This document shows, piece after piece, positions 11,601 to 24,105 of a stretch of 64,000 nt of DNA. The translations under genes and the position numbers were made by a program. Within the stretch, counting starts at the first letter, position 1; every line of letters starts with the position of its first letter. The notes below the pieces were generated by a model that worked only from the letters and a program-made list of their open reading frames with translations, was not told the origin of the DNA and made no database searches. The stretch comes from Telmatactis stephensoni (taxonomy: Eukaryota; Cnidaria; Anthozoa; Actiniaria; Isophelliidae): contig JALIZF010001882.1 in NCBI GenBank assembly GCA_029948255.1, positions 682,001-746,000 of the forward strand, in the 5' to 3' direction.

Positions 11601-14600
11601 AGATATTTTTCTCCTGTCTTGCCATTCAATTTCACTTCCCAATAAGCAATATAATTTGCAGGCAAATCCTTCCTGTAAAGTGGCCTCAAGCCAATAATAT
11701 CACTTGATCCAATTGCATCTGATAATTGAAACAATTCCTCATGAGTTTCCCATGATGCATTTCTCTGCCATAGCTTGCTAGTGTTTGCTATCGTGGGGCC
11801 TTTGGTGGGAATTTCTGCAATATCATCAGCCATATTTGCTCCTCTGGCATGTTCACGTTTGTTTCTGAAAGGTGAAAAAATGGTATTATTAATAGAAAGG
11901 TTTTTACAGTGGTCTATTAAACCATTGTACTCTTGGCTCCTCCAGCTGAGCATTATATGTAGTTTTCTTAGGAGGCTTCAATATTCCCAGGATAAACCAG
12001 ACATTGGCTTAGTATTCATTTGTCTGGGTCTGATGTGCCTCCACAATGAATGAGACTGAGCCTAGACCTGAAACCTTGAGGTCTTTAATGAGGAAAATTC
12101 CTTGCTTTTAATTTGTAATTACATCTGCAAATGGTTAGACCTGCCCAGAGGGCCACATGCATTGGCAAAAGCTATGTAACCTTGATAAGTAATCCATGTA
12201 CAAATAAATGATTGATAATTTCAGCAATATAATTTAAAAATATGAGATTGAAAGAGCTTCTTATGTGCTTGTGTCCAAATGGAAAAGAGTTTCTCTGTAT
12301 TTGAATTATATTTCCTACAAGTAGTGTCAAGTGGTACTACATTACTTTCTCCAAAACATAACCATGCTATCATGGACAGTGGCGATGGATGGGCCCAACT
12401 TTTTATGAGAAATGAAATTAATAGTAAGAATACAGTTAAAAAAAGTTTCGTCAAAACCAAATTTTATGTTTTCAATGACTTAGCCCCTACACTTTCAAAA
12501 ATGCTCTGATGTCCCTAGCTGTACTGCAAATTTGAATTCTTAATTTGCTCCTGATTGGGCTATTGTTAACTGTGACCTACTGTAAATCCATGCTGTACAC
12601 TTTCATCTGCTCTAATTAAATACATCAGTGGCTTTAATTCAATGCAAGCCTCTAAAATAATCTGACATATGAAGAACACATAAAGCCCCTTAATTGATAC
12701 AGTTTACTGATGACTAACTTGTTGGATGTCTTCCACTGAGGCAAATTTAAGTTATAGCCTAGTCATTTTTGTCCAGATTTAAGCACAAAGCAGATTAATA
12801 GGGGTATTAGGGATAACTTAGACAGAAATCAGGAATAAGCTCTTTTAATAGATTACACAAAGACAGGCTCAAGTAATGTAGGCATGTGGAGGAATAAGAA
12901 TTTAAACAATGTAAAGCAGTAATTGGGTGTTTTTATCAACGCTGAAAGGTAATGATCAAAGGGCATTAACTAGAGGTGTACCTTTCAACTGAACCCTTGG
13001 TACAAACTATATTTAGCTCTCACATGTGAATGGTACTGTGGTATATATAGGCCATGGGTTGTGGCTGTATCATGCAAAAATTAGCCATCCAACTTGACCT
13101 TAATTCATGGAAACATTTCAGCTGGCTTTTGTAAAAAGAACATGAATTATCTCAAAGCCAAAATGTCTTTGTTTTGAGTATCTCAATGAAAGTGCCAGTG
13201 GGGGGTGTACAAAAGGTTGGTAATGAAATTACAGAAACTTATTATACAAGATCCATAAGTGCCTGCATGATTCTACAATGTTAAAATCAGGGAAATATCT
13301 TTCATCGAAGTTATTGGATGAATTATGGGAAAGTATTTGAACACTTTATAAGAACAGGTATTTATTATTACATTTCGTGTGCGGTTGCAAAAAATGCTCC
13401 AATCTTTTCCAATTGTTTGATATCTCGCAATCAGTTAGCCAATCAAATCGCGGTGAAAATGTTTCAATTCGGAAAAGACAAAAGCGATAACACGTTCAAT
13501 GTTATACTGCATGATAACCTAATTACAGACGAAAATTTAATTACATTACAAATTTTAATTATTAGTTCTAATACTAAGCGTAACTAGGCACTTCAAAATT
13601 CAATTTCGAAGCGAAAATTAGCGTTGGGAAGGCAGAGCAACGAAATTTTGAATATTTCTGCAAACGTTATCAAGGGACTTAATCGCTGAAGTACACAGTC
13701 ATGTTATATGTGCTGTCATCAAATGTCGGTCTTTTCTTCGTCAAGATTAGGAAGAACACGTTTTATACATTTATTTATCGTTATTTTACTGCCCTTGCCA
13801 GCGTGAAAACATTAATATGAGAAAGCCATAGCAATGTTGTTGATAAAATCTACAAAGAAGAAAGGTGCAACAGTGCAAGCAGATAATTAGCAAAACTTTT
13901 TTTACTAAAAACATCAACCTAAAACCATCAATACTATATTCCTTTAAAAATGCACACAAAGAGAAATTTAACTTTTAATAGAGCAACAACATTTCTAGAC
14001 CAAATTTCATGATAATTAAAAAATGCTTTCAAATAGAGATGTCCATGGATGCAAAGATGTTTTATAATCAATTGAATTCGAACAAAACCTCCAGGGTTGC
14101 TGAAGACTCTAAGCGGTTTATTTTAGCATCGTTTCCGAGAAAGCTAATCGCTTCAAATGTGAAATCTTACTTTGATCCGAGAGGAAACTGTGGCTTCGGA
14201 AGATAATAACTTTAGCGTGTTTACACAGCCTTGGGAGCAAAAAATGCCGACATGATCATTGATATGAAATCACTTAGGAGTTTGATTAATTTTCCGTGTT
14301 TTGCTTTACATTTTCCAACAGAAATTACATAATACAGACGAACACTTATAAAGTGTTTTAAAATAGAATAAAAGACAATATATTCAATAGGAAGTTCTTT
14401 ATATTCTGGAAGAATGAAGCTAATCTACTACAGCTTACCCATGAGTACGGCCGATGAGGTATACAGCCAAGAAACCAACGACCAACACAAACACAAATAG
14501 ACCAACAAAGACACAAATTCGTGGACCTTTACGGCCTCTAGTTTCGTCGAAAGTCACAATAACTTCTCCTTCTTCGCTATGTTTGGGTATCATCGGATGT

Positions 14601-14689
14601 TCGTCACGATCAGCAGCGTCCATGTTGGAATCCTCGCTCGATTCCGATAGCAACTTCGGCTTGTCGCCCTTGATTTCTGGCTTGACCAT
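8618..14689 (-). CDS. Type II membrane protein with papain-like (C10/C39-type) peptidase fold, nucleophile Cys replaced by Ser
   Basis: Coding exons on the minus strand are 14689-14439, 11864-11587, 11088-10889, 10240-10099, 9916-9337 and 9104-8618. The joins keep one frame (phases 2,1,0,1,2) giving 645 residues. Residues 1-57 are charged and probably cytoplasmic. Residues about 58-80 (ICVFVGLFVFVLVVGFLAVY) are one membrane span. The ectodomain begins with a propeptide-like part (YWEVKLNGKTGEKYLIISAG; MTESAQQFGYN). It ends in a papain-like core with CMTGSAAVAWGMVLGY (about 455-470), GHHHYSVATQ (about 583-592) and VHQGLGPKGNKW (620-631). Streptopain and C39 relatives have TGC at the first site; this protein has TGS (S459). 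The usual Asn-Gly-Trp at the third site reads Gln-Gly-Leu. It may be a pseudo-enzyme. The exon 5 acceptor (GAAG before 9916) lacks a pyrimidine tract and is the weakest join. Confidence 0.75.
9919..9955. repeat. Interrupted ATC/GAT microsatellite beside exon 5 of the peptidase-like gene
   Basis: TCATCATCATATCATCATCATC-type trinucleotide repeat directly upstream of the chosen exon 5 acceptor. A coding-like reading just 5' of it (minus strand, DDDFEEMMM) runs into a stop within the array. Confidence 0.7.
10061..10090. repeat. Short hairpin shared with 57127-57159
   Basis: GGGTTTCCTGTG, a six-base loop, then CACAGGAAGCCC. Almost the same hairpin with a longer loop lies 5' of the first HINT gene at 57127-57159. 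Here it falls just inside the intron after coding exon 4 of the peptidase-like gene. Confidence 0.6.
11401..11481. repeat. Near-perfect 21-bp inverted repeat in an intron
   Basis: TGTCAAAATATGGTGAGAACA and TGTTCTCACCACATTTTGACA pair with a single mismatch around a loop of about 40 bases. It lies in the intron between coding exons 2 and 3 of the peptidase-like gene. It is probably a short fold-back element. Confidence 0.6.
11865..14438. other. First intron of the peptidase-like gene
   Basis: AT-rich sequence of 2.6 kb between the exon with the membrane span and the first ectodomain exon. I see no coding exon or clear transposon in it. Confidence 0.6.
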
Positions 14690-15943
14690 GTCGCTTGAAA
14701 GCGGGTAAAACAATAGGGAGGATTTTCTAGCAACACTTTAGCGACGACTGGTATCAGATGAGAGATCGGTTGGACTGATTTCGTTTAAAACTGTACCATA
14801 TAATACTAAAGATCCTGGCAGTAGTTATTTGATCTCGCTGTTGTTGATTTCATTTGTGGACTGTCAATAGCTTTGATTGTTATCAACTTGACAGTGAGGC
14901 TTTCAAGGAACCAATCAAATCCCACCGGAAGAGGAAATAGCGTTTGGCAAAGAAAATACCAAATCGATGCATTTTATCTTGAACAAAAAGAAAATATCTT
15001 GGATAATTAGCTCTCCTTGAAGTCTACCAAAACATGTGGGCGGCAAGACATCTAAGATAAGTTCAGAAATGCGCCGAATTTTTTTCTTGCTAAAAATAAT
15101 ACGGAAAAAAATACTTGAAAAAGGAATCAGAAATACGATCATATTACTCCTCGTACATATCAACAAATCCTTTCTTTTGGGTTTTATCTTTTTAATACGA
15201 TGTGAAAGCGCGATCACTATGGCTCAAGGAATGATCCTGGGGATGTTCTTGATGGTTTCTCGTAGGTTGGAATGCAAAAGGAGTTGCCCTTTTTACAAAG
15301 TTTACTCAGAAAACGATCTTTGCTTAGAGTAAACGACCAAAATGTCACCTTAAACAAAGATCTAAATATCATCGCTTTTATCTTGCAGAAATGTTATCAT
15401 TCTAATACATCCACAAAGGAAATCATAAAATTATCGCAATTTGCCACAACCACACAAACAATCTTTTTACTGATCTCATCAGAAAATTCAGGTAAAAGAA
15501 GTCGCAAAAAGATTTTTAAAGTAACACACAAAGCACTTAACTTTGCTTATCAGATATCGTTTATTCAACAAGCCATAAGCAACGCTGTTTTGAAGTAGAT
15601 CGTGTATAGTTCTCTTATCGAATTTATCAGGAATTCTGTTGGAATTTTGATCTTTGCGATCATTCTACTTGAACTTGAACTCATGATCAGAGCAGTAGTG
15701 TCAGTCCCCTCACAAGAATTGTAGTTCAGTACTTAGTTTGCGGTGATTCAGTACTGCGTAAGTTTCTCTCTTGTGACAATTTTTCTTAGGAGTTTGTTCT
15801 TTCTTCTCAGCCCAGATCATCCGTTCAATGATAGTTCGCTCTTGATCATTTCTTCCCTTTCTTTCGAATTCTTTCCGTCGAATTCATTCTTTCGAATTCT
15901 CATTCCATTCTTTCGAGCTCCTTTTGAACTTTAATTCAATAAT
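14690..15943. other. Upstream region of the peptidase-like gene, no gene seen
   Basis: The probable promoter lies just above the start codon at 14689, which has a favourable context (GCGACATGG). Open frames at 15036-15332 and 15272-15598 have no splice-site pattern or recognisable motif and are treated as chance. Confidence 0.55.
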
Positions 15944-16076
<133 letters not shown>

Positions 16077-16275
16077 TGTTCGTTCGTTTGTTTCTTTGTT
16101 TTTTTTTCGCTCAATTTTTCCTACTCATCTTTGTCCCTGCTTTCCTTTTTACTTCTTTTTACTAAAGAAGCTTGTCTTGACATTTTACTTTGCATTCGTT
16201 CTCATGTAAAATTTGGCACCATCCCGCGTGCCTATGCTAGTTTTACGTAAGTTAACTAAATCTTTTGTAAACTAA

Positions 16276-16314
16276 ATTTCCGATTTTAACTAATTATAAG
16301 TTAAAATCGGAAAT
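16276..16314. repeat. Perfect 16-bp hairpin
   Basis: ATTTCCGATTTTAACT, a seven-base loop, then AGTTAAAATCGGAAAT. There is no neighbouring gene. It could be the core of a small palindromic element. Confidence 0.75.
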
Positions 16315-19022
16315 ACAACATACTTTCCCATCTTTACTGTGTTGGGGGTTCCATCTTATTAACCATGCCAAACCACTGAGTAAATACAACATTTGTCGAA
16401 CTAAAGATAAAGAAAACATATCTTGTTTCGAACAAAACGCTATTCATAGTTATTTTCAGTCGCATTTGTTACAGACGAAATGAAACCAATTTTGATACTT
16501 ACAGTCAATCATTGCTGTTGATATGATCCATTCCTTAATTGAGGTCCTTCCACCCGACCAAATTTTTATGACAAATGGAATTGCCCCCGTCTATACAAAC
16601 GCATTTGTGATATAAATTTGGTAAAAACAAAAAATACTTGTCGAGAAAATTTGTCATAGAACTACGTGTGGAAAGCCTTTATTCCGTGAAAGAATTTTCC
16701 GGCATGCAGTCAATGCGGTAATACTGCACAGCGGGCTTACCACCGACATTGTGACTATGCCACATCGCATGTGCTACCGGCTTTGAGTGAAATTAGTCTT
16801 ATTTGTATAATTGAGGACAGACGGTGGAATTAATTTCCATACTCAATAATCCGTAAATTGGCTACTGTTATCGAGGACAGCATCAGCCCTTTATCATTCT
16901 AAGCGACGGTACGTGCTTCTACATTTTTAGACCAATGAGAATCGAGGACAGCCCTCCTCCTTTATCTTTCCCCTAATGGTTGGTCGATGACCCAAAGTTA
17001 AGATGTCGATTTCTTAGAATTACTTTGAAGATATTCACCGCCCTGGCTGTTCATATATTCCGTATCAGGACAGCTGATCAAATAATGCGTGTAAGTAATT
17101 TTTAAAACTTTTTTGTGTGATTCCTTACCAACAGATCGATTATTAGACACACATTGTCCGTCTGGCTCCATATGAACACTCGATGTGATGATTAATCACT
17201 AAAAAGCTAAATTCTCAGTGCAGGCATAATAGACCGTTCTAACGTAGGTTGCGCACGCAACTTCAATTCAGTCTTAGCCTCGCCTTAAACCCAGATTTCA
17301 AGCTTCAATGGGCAATAAATCCAGATTGAAACAATATGTTTATAATAAACGACAAAAATCGCTTTAATCGCTAAAATACAATAAAAATACAAATATTGCT
17401 AAATTCGCTACACGGTTCTACAATTTTTTACTGGATAACGAGTTTTAATAGGATTAAAACTTTTAAAATTAGTGGCTTCTTAGTTGGCACGCGCTTGAAT
17501 ATTGCCAATTAATTAATGGAATGTGAGCTTGATAAACAAGATCTCCTAACAAGACCTAAACATCATAAAGAAACTCATGCATTTGGAATTGTCAACTCGA
17601 CAGACCTCTTTTAAAGATGCCTAAATCGCGTGGTTGTCATCTATGCCTAGACTTTTCTTGTTCTTCACTCAGGTTCTTTACTGACTATAAGAATTAGTTT
17701 CCTTCGCATAACGCATGCGCAATCGTTCCTTGGGCGTGGAACTCTTTCGTCCTCCCACAAGGTAAGCGTTTCGTGACTTTTGTAAAAACGGCCCGCGCAG
17801 GAAATTGAAATCCTGACTAAAACCCTGACGAACGCTTCCAACAAAACCCAACATTGTTAGATGGCTATTCAAACGGACTCAACATTGTGTGTTAAACTTT
17901 AGTGATAGACTAACAAATGAAACATTGGACGTTGCTGGCTCAACGGAGGTATTCAAACGCATCCAATATGTTAGAGCCAGTAATATTTAGAGATTATTAA
18001 GCATTTTGGCAACATCGTGACAAGACGCACTAGCCAATTGCCACACCCTAAATTGTGTACTTCCTTATAACACACTATGATATAATCCAATAGTCGAATA
18101 TCACGAGTTCTACAGTTCTTGTTCTGGTGAAGCAGTGTTGAAAAGCATATCGTAGCTAATCAAAACCAAATGACATGGTATGAGAAGCTGATATACTAAA
18201 AGCACGAAGTAATATACCTAGACTCAGAATATTTTTTGCTTTGCTTATTAGCAGTGCAGTATCAACTCGCACACCTATAACAACAATGGAGTATTGTGAG
18301 TGTAAGAAAATTTCATGTGCAATTGAGCGCTTCCGTGACGGCAATTGCCACTGCGAGCTATACTGATGAAGGCTTGCGTCAGTGAGTTAATGAGCGTGAT
18401 GCGGTTTGGAGTGATGTTTGTGGTCAGGGTCACAAGTCTAACCAATACGTTGACCATTAATTAAGCATCGCGGTTTGTAAAACTTCTGAGCTCCCTTCCT
18501 CTCTCCCAATATGGATATATCGGGTGCATTTTTGTTATATCTTTGGTCCCTACTAAGAGGTTTTGAAACCTTAAAAGGTTTAATCCTGGGACTGATTGGT
18601 AGTAATCTATGTTGGATATTTGTCTTTCTTGTTGGCGAGGTTTTGATAAAAGGTTCCATTACAAAAGTCCATTTAAGAATTACCCTTTGGAATTGCAAAG
18701 TTTTTGCAAACCGCTGAATGCGTGCGCTATTAAATACGATATACACCTATTTCAAAAACCGTCGGTGAAAGGTCAATAGCCTGCGCGACTCGCCCAAAGG
18801 GCAGTATGTGTAGAAATCACTAAACACAGACAGGGCACACGAATATCAATACGACTATCTCGCTTCTACCTTACACAACAAAGAACTTGAGTTGTTGATG
18901 TTAAAAGTCAAGCTCAGAACCAAAACTCGAGTGAGGTTTTGAAACTACTTATACCCCTTTTTGTTCTATAGTCGCGTGTCGCTTCTCGTACGACAACCTT
19001 TTTTGAAACAGGTGTATACCTA
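16315..19022. other. Non-coding stretch
   Basis: I found no supportable exon, RNA gene or complete transposon. The motif GAGGACAG recurs at about 16812, 16873 and 16943, hinting at old repeated sequence. Confidence 0.5.
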
Positions 19023-19167
19023 GAGTCAATTTCGTAAGACTTTGAAAACGGTATCGCACGGTCACGGCACGGTTATGGCAAGAATTTCGAACGTTTTCAT
19101 AGACAACACGGCACTGACACAGTCATGACACGGCGCGGTCCGTTTCAAACTCATACGAAACTGCTCT
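19023..19167 (+). mobile_element. MITE family A, copy 3
   Basis: The ends are GTCAATTTCGTAAGACTTTG and CTCATACGAAACTGCTCT. The interior (CGCACGGTCACGGCACGG, then TAGACAACACGGCACTGACA) matches copies 1 and 4. It abuts a family B MITE that starts at 19175. Confidence 0.75.
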
Positions 19168-19174
19168 ATACCCT

Positions 19175-19492
19175 TAAGCCTGATTCACCTAACCGACGCA
19201 AATACACACGCAAGCCGATGTACGTGTGGACTTTAGCAACGCAAGTGCAAGCACAAGTGCAAATAAAAACGCAAGGAGTGGAAAATGTTTTATTTCCTTG
19301 CGCTTGCATTTGCGCTTGAGTTTTTATCGCATTATCGTATTTATTGCGCAAATGCAAATGCAAAATGTATCTTTGTCTTTAAAAACACCTTAATTGCGCA
19401 TGCGTATCTTCTTGCATTTACATTCATGTGTGAACAATGGTTGCGCTTGCATTTGTATTTGCGTTTGCATTCTTCGAGTGAACCAGGCTTTA
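19175..19492 (+). mobile_element. MITE family B (GCAAATGC sub-repeats), copy 1
   Basis: The ends are AAGCCTGATTCAC and GTGAACCAGGCTT in inverted orientation. The interior is packed with variants of GCAAATGCAAGCGC in both orientations. A second copy with the same ends lies at 62033-62365. Confidence 0.75.
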
Positions 19493-22400
19493 GAGTTCAT
19501 TCAGTGTGAAGGTCAAGTGGCTTTCGTTTGTTTAAAGTTGAAATTAAGAGGCTATACATTCTTGCTTTGCAAGCATTCCCCGGAAAATGTATAGACGAAA
19601 GAAAAGATCAACATGTCTGTCATGTCTTTTGTTCGATTCGCTCTCTTGGAATAGTTGCAAACAAATAAATGAGGAATTGCCAGAGTGTTTATTAATCTGA
19701 AAGTCACCGTTGCTCGAGGCAAAATTCTGATTTGTTATTCTATTCGATTATAATAATGAGATGATACTCGATATGATTTCCCATAGACCATTGGTGTGGT
19801 TTTTAAGATAGGGCGTCCATAAGAAAAAACATATATTCATGAGCAACCGTATGTTACCGTATTACCAAATCCACGCAGAGTGCCTTTATTACGTTTGCGC
19901 AAAGACATCAGTGAAAATCGTCTGCGCATGCGTGCATATTACGATGTTTTCTTAAGAAATGTGTGAGTTTTAGCTTGAACTGAAATCCTTGTGTTCTCGG
20001 TGAATACCTAAAATTTCTCTTGTATACTTTTGTGAAACAAAGATATTGCATTAATGAAGACATTAGGTTTCCTAGGTTTCAAGAATTGGGCTTAAGTTTT
20101 GACATTTTGTGACTGAAACTATTGTTTCGTTGAAGGCAAGCGTAATTTACATAAGTTTACAAAAGTATGAAGACGTGACTACGAGCACGCGCAGATGTAC
20201 GTTTTTCACTCATGTCAATTAGGCCCGCTTCCCACTAGCGACACAAGCATAAGTGGATCTATTATTCTGCCAGTCCTGTGCCGGGTGCCTGCCAGTTTTT
20301 TGGCCGAGAAAAAAATCCTGTTATGCTTGAAACTTCCTTATAACCCTCGAATGTTCACTGTTTCGCCATGAAGTACTCGGACCCTGTGTGCGCAACACAG
20401 TCTGGTTCTCATTGCAGTGCGCAACCACAGTCTGTTTTTTATTGCGGTAAAATTAATCAGACTTTTGAGCCAAGAAAGAATTGGATTATCGACTATTACC
20501 GCGTCCAATTAATAGTAAACCGGATTGCAGCTGGACATCATTGATTGAGGACATGAAGCATTTTTTGTTTCTTTAGTGTGCCGGTCATGTTTTATCCATC
20601 GAAGCCTAGGAAAATCACAGCCGCTATTTTGTCCGCTAACCCCTGGAATGCCCCTGCCCCTAGTCTACCCCGGGCATTTCACTAAAGACCTAGCGGGGAG
20701 GAGAAGGGGGGGGGGGGGGGGGAGAAAGTAGCTGTGCGCGACTGTTCGCAGGCTACTATCATGGGCACCATTACGGTGAATTTAACCTTGGGCTTGTTTA
20801 AAATTTGTACAAAATTTCATACATGCATGTCTGCGTCTAGGTATATTTAAGACGTATATTATTCGGCAGACATTGCCGACCGAGTCACAAAATTCAGGGT
20901 TTTTTCATTGTCGTCGTCCATCACAAAATGATGAAAGGTCTCTACAGCGCATGCTCATGCAGCTGATAAGGGTTAAAAGCCAAGTGAACGCTCAAACGAA
21001 CATACTACAATTTCCTCGAATCTTATTGGACTGTCCTATTTTAGCACTGATTGGACAGTTGTAATCCAACAGTTGTCAGAGCCAATCAGATTACGCATTT
21101 TGAGCGCGCGCTGTAACGTAATCGTTACGCCATTGAGTGCGCGCTCAAGAGATTTTTCACAAACTTTCCCAGGTTATCACTCCTTGAACACAACTCTTTC
21201 ATTTTAGTTGGTCCAATTTTGTTTATCCCTCGTATGATTACAAACCGAATTAGACTCCACTCAGTCCTATTACCATTATAAACTCTCCTTCCCTCGAGCA
21301 ACTACAACCATCTGACCTTTCAACGTTACCACATCAGTTTAACACATGTTCCGGTTTACTCGACTTTGTTAGCTATTTCGCAGTTGTTCAAGGTCATTAA
21401 AGTCTTTAAATGCTGGCTGAACGTAGATAAGTTTAATTGCATACTGAAAGTCTTTAATTTTGGACAATTTGTTAGTCGTTTACAAGCTTAACCTTGCTGG
21501 AAGGAGATCTACTCTTTCCTGAATACAGCGCGAAAGGAATGGCGGCGGGGATTCGACCTTTTCCTGTGGGTTCGCATCTTCCTGGTGAGCTGAATCGGTT
21601 CTGAGTGCCAGCAAACGTTTTCTGGTTTTTATTTTGTTAAATCTTTTCCGACTGGAAACATCTGACCAAATTATAACCACAGATAGTGGAATGTTCCCGA
21701 ATTACATAGCTCAATTTTCACTTGTACTCTTCATCTTTGTCCAGCCCATTAACTGTTCAGTATTTTGGTAGAAATTGTTTGCAACGGTTAAGCTTTCCCG
21801 ACATATGCCAAGTTAATGTGTTCTAGATCAGTCGGCCAGCACCAGTTAACTCTGAATCTCGACCATAATTTTTGGGGACCTTTCGAGGGCTATTTTACAT
21901 TGTATACGTGATGGGGCGCAATTTCGATGCGTAGACGCAGTCATGGATTTTGTTTTCATTTTTTCCGAAAGATAGGATACCTCAAATTTGTAGTTTTATT
22001 CTTGTTTTGAACTTTTTCCTGTCTTTTTAGAGGATCTTCATCAGTCATTTGCCTTAAATAATACTTTAAGTAGTTTATAATTCGTTTGTTCTTGCACTTT
22101 AAGATTTTACTGAATAGCTAGAGGCGATTGTTCTGAGCTTTTAGACATTTGAAGATTAAAAGCACATAAAAAAGCCGACCGATTCCCAGCCGCACCCAAA
22201 CTTTACTAAAAGATTAAAAGCAACAAGCCTATCCCGCACTACACTTACCTCGGATAGTGATATTAGTTAAGGAATTCGAGGAAAAATTTTTAGGTTTCAA
22301 GTCAATTGACCTCGAGGTTTCATGTATTTCGTGGTTTTCATTCCTCTTTAAAGGGCAATTCATGAAAATCGGTCAAAATTGGAAATGAGTTGAAACTTGT

Positions 22401-22514
22401 TTGAAGTTATCTATAGGACCTAAATACTGGTCTGTGGCAAATGTTTGGGGGACTGAGAACGAGTGCTTTGATTGGTCACTTCCGGTCACTTCAGAATTGT
22501 GATGTTGTTTTGTT
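19493..22514. other. Non-coding stretch
   Basis: No gene is supported. It contains a run of about 18 G at 20707-20722 and a GC-rich near-palindrome at about 21100-21147 (GAGCGCGCGCTGTAACG ... CGTTACG ... GCGCGCTC). Confidence 0.5.
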
Positions 22515-23500
22515 TTTGTTGGGAAGAGAATGAAGAAATTTGTGCAAAAATAGACGTGTAAATTTTAAATTTGGCATTCCATTCTACATTATTTGTATTT
22601 TTCATGGTTTGGAGACATTGCTTACGAAGGCTGAAGCGTTTTACTGTGATTTTTGTGGATGTAGAGGATCGTGAACTTTGTAAGCCGACTAACGCGACAT
22701 GGCGCGTACGAACTAACAAACTCCAACTATCAAAACTTTCACGAAATTTTTCAACTTACCTGAATGTGAGAACTCTTCCATTCAGTCCCAGTAAGTACTA
22801 CCAGCCAGTCCTACGTGGCTTAGGCAGGATATATTCTAGTTCTCATAAAAACCACACAAGATTTTTGCACTTTTTCGGATAATTGTCTTTGAAACTTTGT
22901 CAAACTTACGATTGATTTACGGCAAACTACAGTTGAGTAAATTGTCCCATTTTTGGTTCAATACACGGATATGACTTCAGTTTTGGGAAAAATAATAATA
23001 ATAAGTTCATATGATTTTTGTTATAGTAATGTGAAAAGTTTCTTATTATCCGTCGCGATTTTTTTCCTCTGTAAATACGAATCAACAAAGTTTGAAGTTT
23101 TGATTTTGCATGTGCTTCATTCACCAACCAAAGTTTTTCAAAACGCCGTTCTCCGGCCATGTACCCTGAATCTCGATATGGGTATATAAAGTATGTCGCT
23201 CAACAATTGTTGTGTGGCTTAGGCTATATATTATATCCTCAGGAATAAAAGTTTACGAGTAGGATCGCCATAAAATATCGTCGGCGGTCGTCTTTGATCT
23301 TGTTTCTTCGTCATTTCGAGCAACGGCTTACAAAGTTCACGATCCTCTAAATCCACAATAATCACAGAAAAACGCTTCAGCCTTCGTAGGCAATGTCTCC
23401 AAACCATGGAAAATACAAATACTGTAGAATGGAATGCCAAATTTAAAATTTACACGTCTTTTTTTGCACAAATTTCTTCATTCCCTTCCCAAAATCACTA
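22515..23500. mobile_element. Large inverted repeat (arms about 180 bp, spacer about 620 bp)
   Basis: The sequence at 22515-22690 (GGAAGAGAATGAAGAAATTT ... GATCGTGAACTTTG) reappears reversed at 23318-23500 with roughly 90 percent identity by eye. Both arms keep similar open frames (MAFHST.FVF.MVWRHCLRR and onward). No transposase is seen, so a fold-back transposon or an inverted segmental duplication is likely. Confidence 0.65.
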
Positions 23501-23985
23501 AACAAAATATTTTCATATTTTTTCAAAAGAGAAGGGTAAAACATTTAAAAAACATAATATCAGATTTTGGCATCTGAATTGGAAGCAGATGATGTCATCT
23601 ACTCATGATCAACCAATTATTCCTATTACTTTTAAACCATACTTTCTTGGCAATAATTAATGTAAAATCCAGTATTTAACGAGAATAAAATCATTGTTTT
23701 GGACGCGTAAGAAAGTTCTACAGACGTGCTGAACGTTCTGACAAGAACGTCACGAAGACGACTGCGCTCACGACCTTTCTGCGACTCCTCCACTATAGAA
23801 GGATTTATTACTATTACAATACATGTTGATGGTTTGTGAGAATGACTGTTTGTCCAAGTTTTTTAACTGGTTTGCAATTTATAGAACATTAGGTCCATTT
23901 GTACGAACGAAAATAAGACACGTCTCATCTGAGGCGCGACGTAAATAAGGCACGAACCTCTCCGTATAAACGGCTAGACTTTAGA

Positions 23986-24105
23986 GGAGATTTCGTATGA
24001 GTGTGAAACGGATCGCACTGTTACGTGTCCGTGTCAGTGCCGTGTTGTCTATAAAAACACTCGAAATTCCTGCCGTAACCGTGCGGTGCCGTTTTCACAG
24101 TCTAA
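23986..24105 (-). mobile_element. MITE family A, copy 4 (reverse orientation)
   Basis: Reading the minus strand gives the same order as the copy at 19023-19167: GTGAAAACGGCACCGCACGG, TAGACAACACGGCACTGACA, then CACACTCATACGAAAT. Confidence 0.7.

Noticed and set aside
22571..22882. 103-codon plus frame as a gene
   Set aside because: It lies on an inverted-repeat arm and has no supporting exons; recorded as a repeat.
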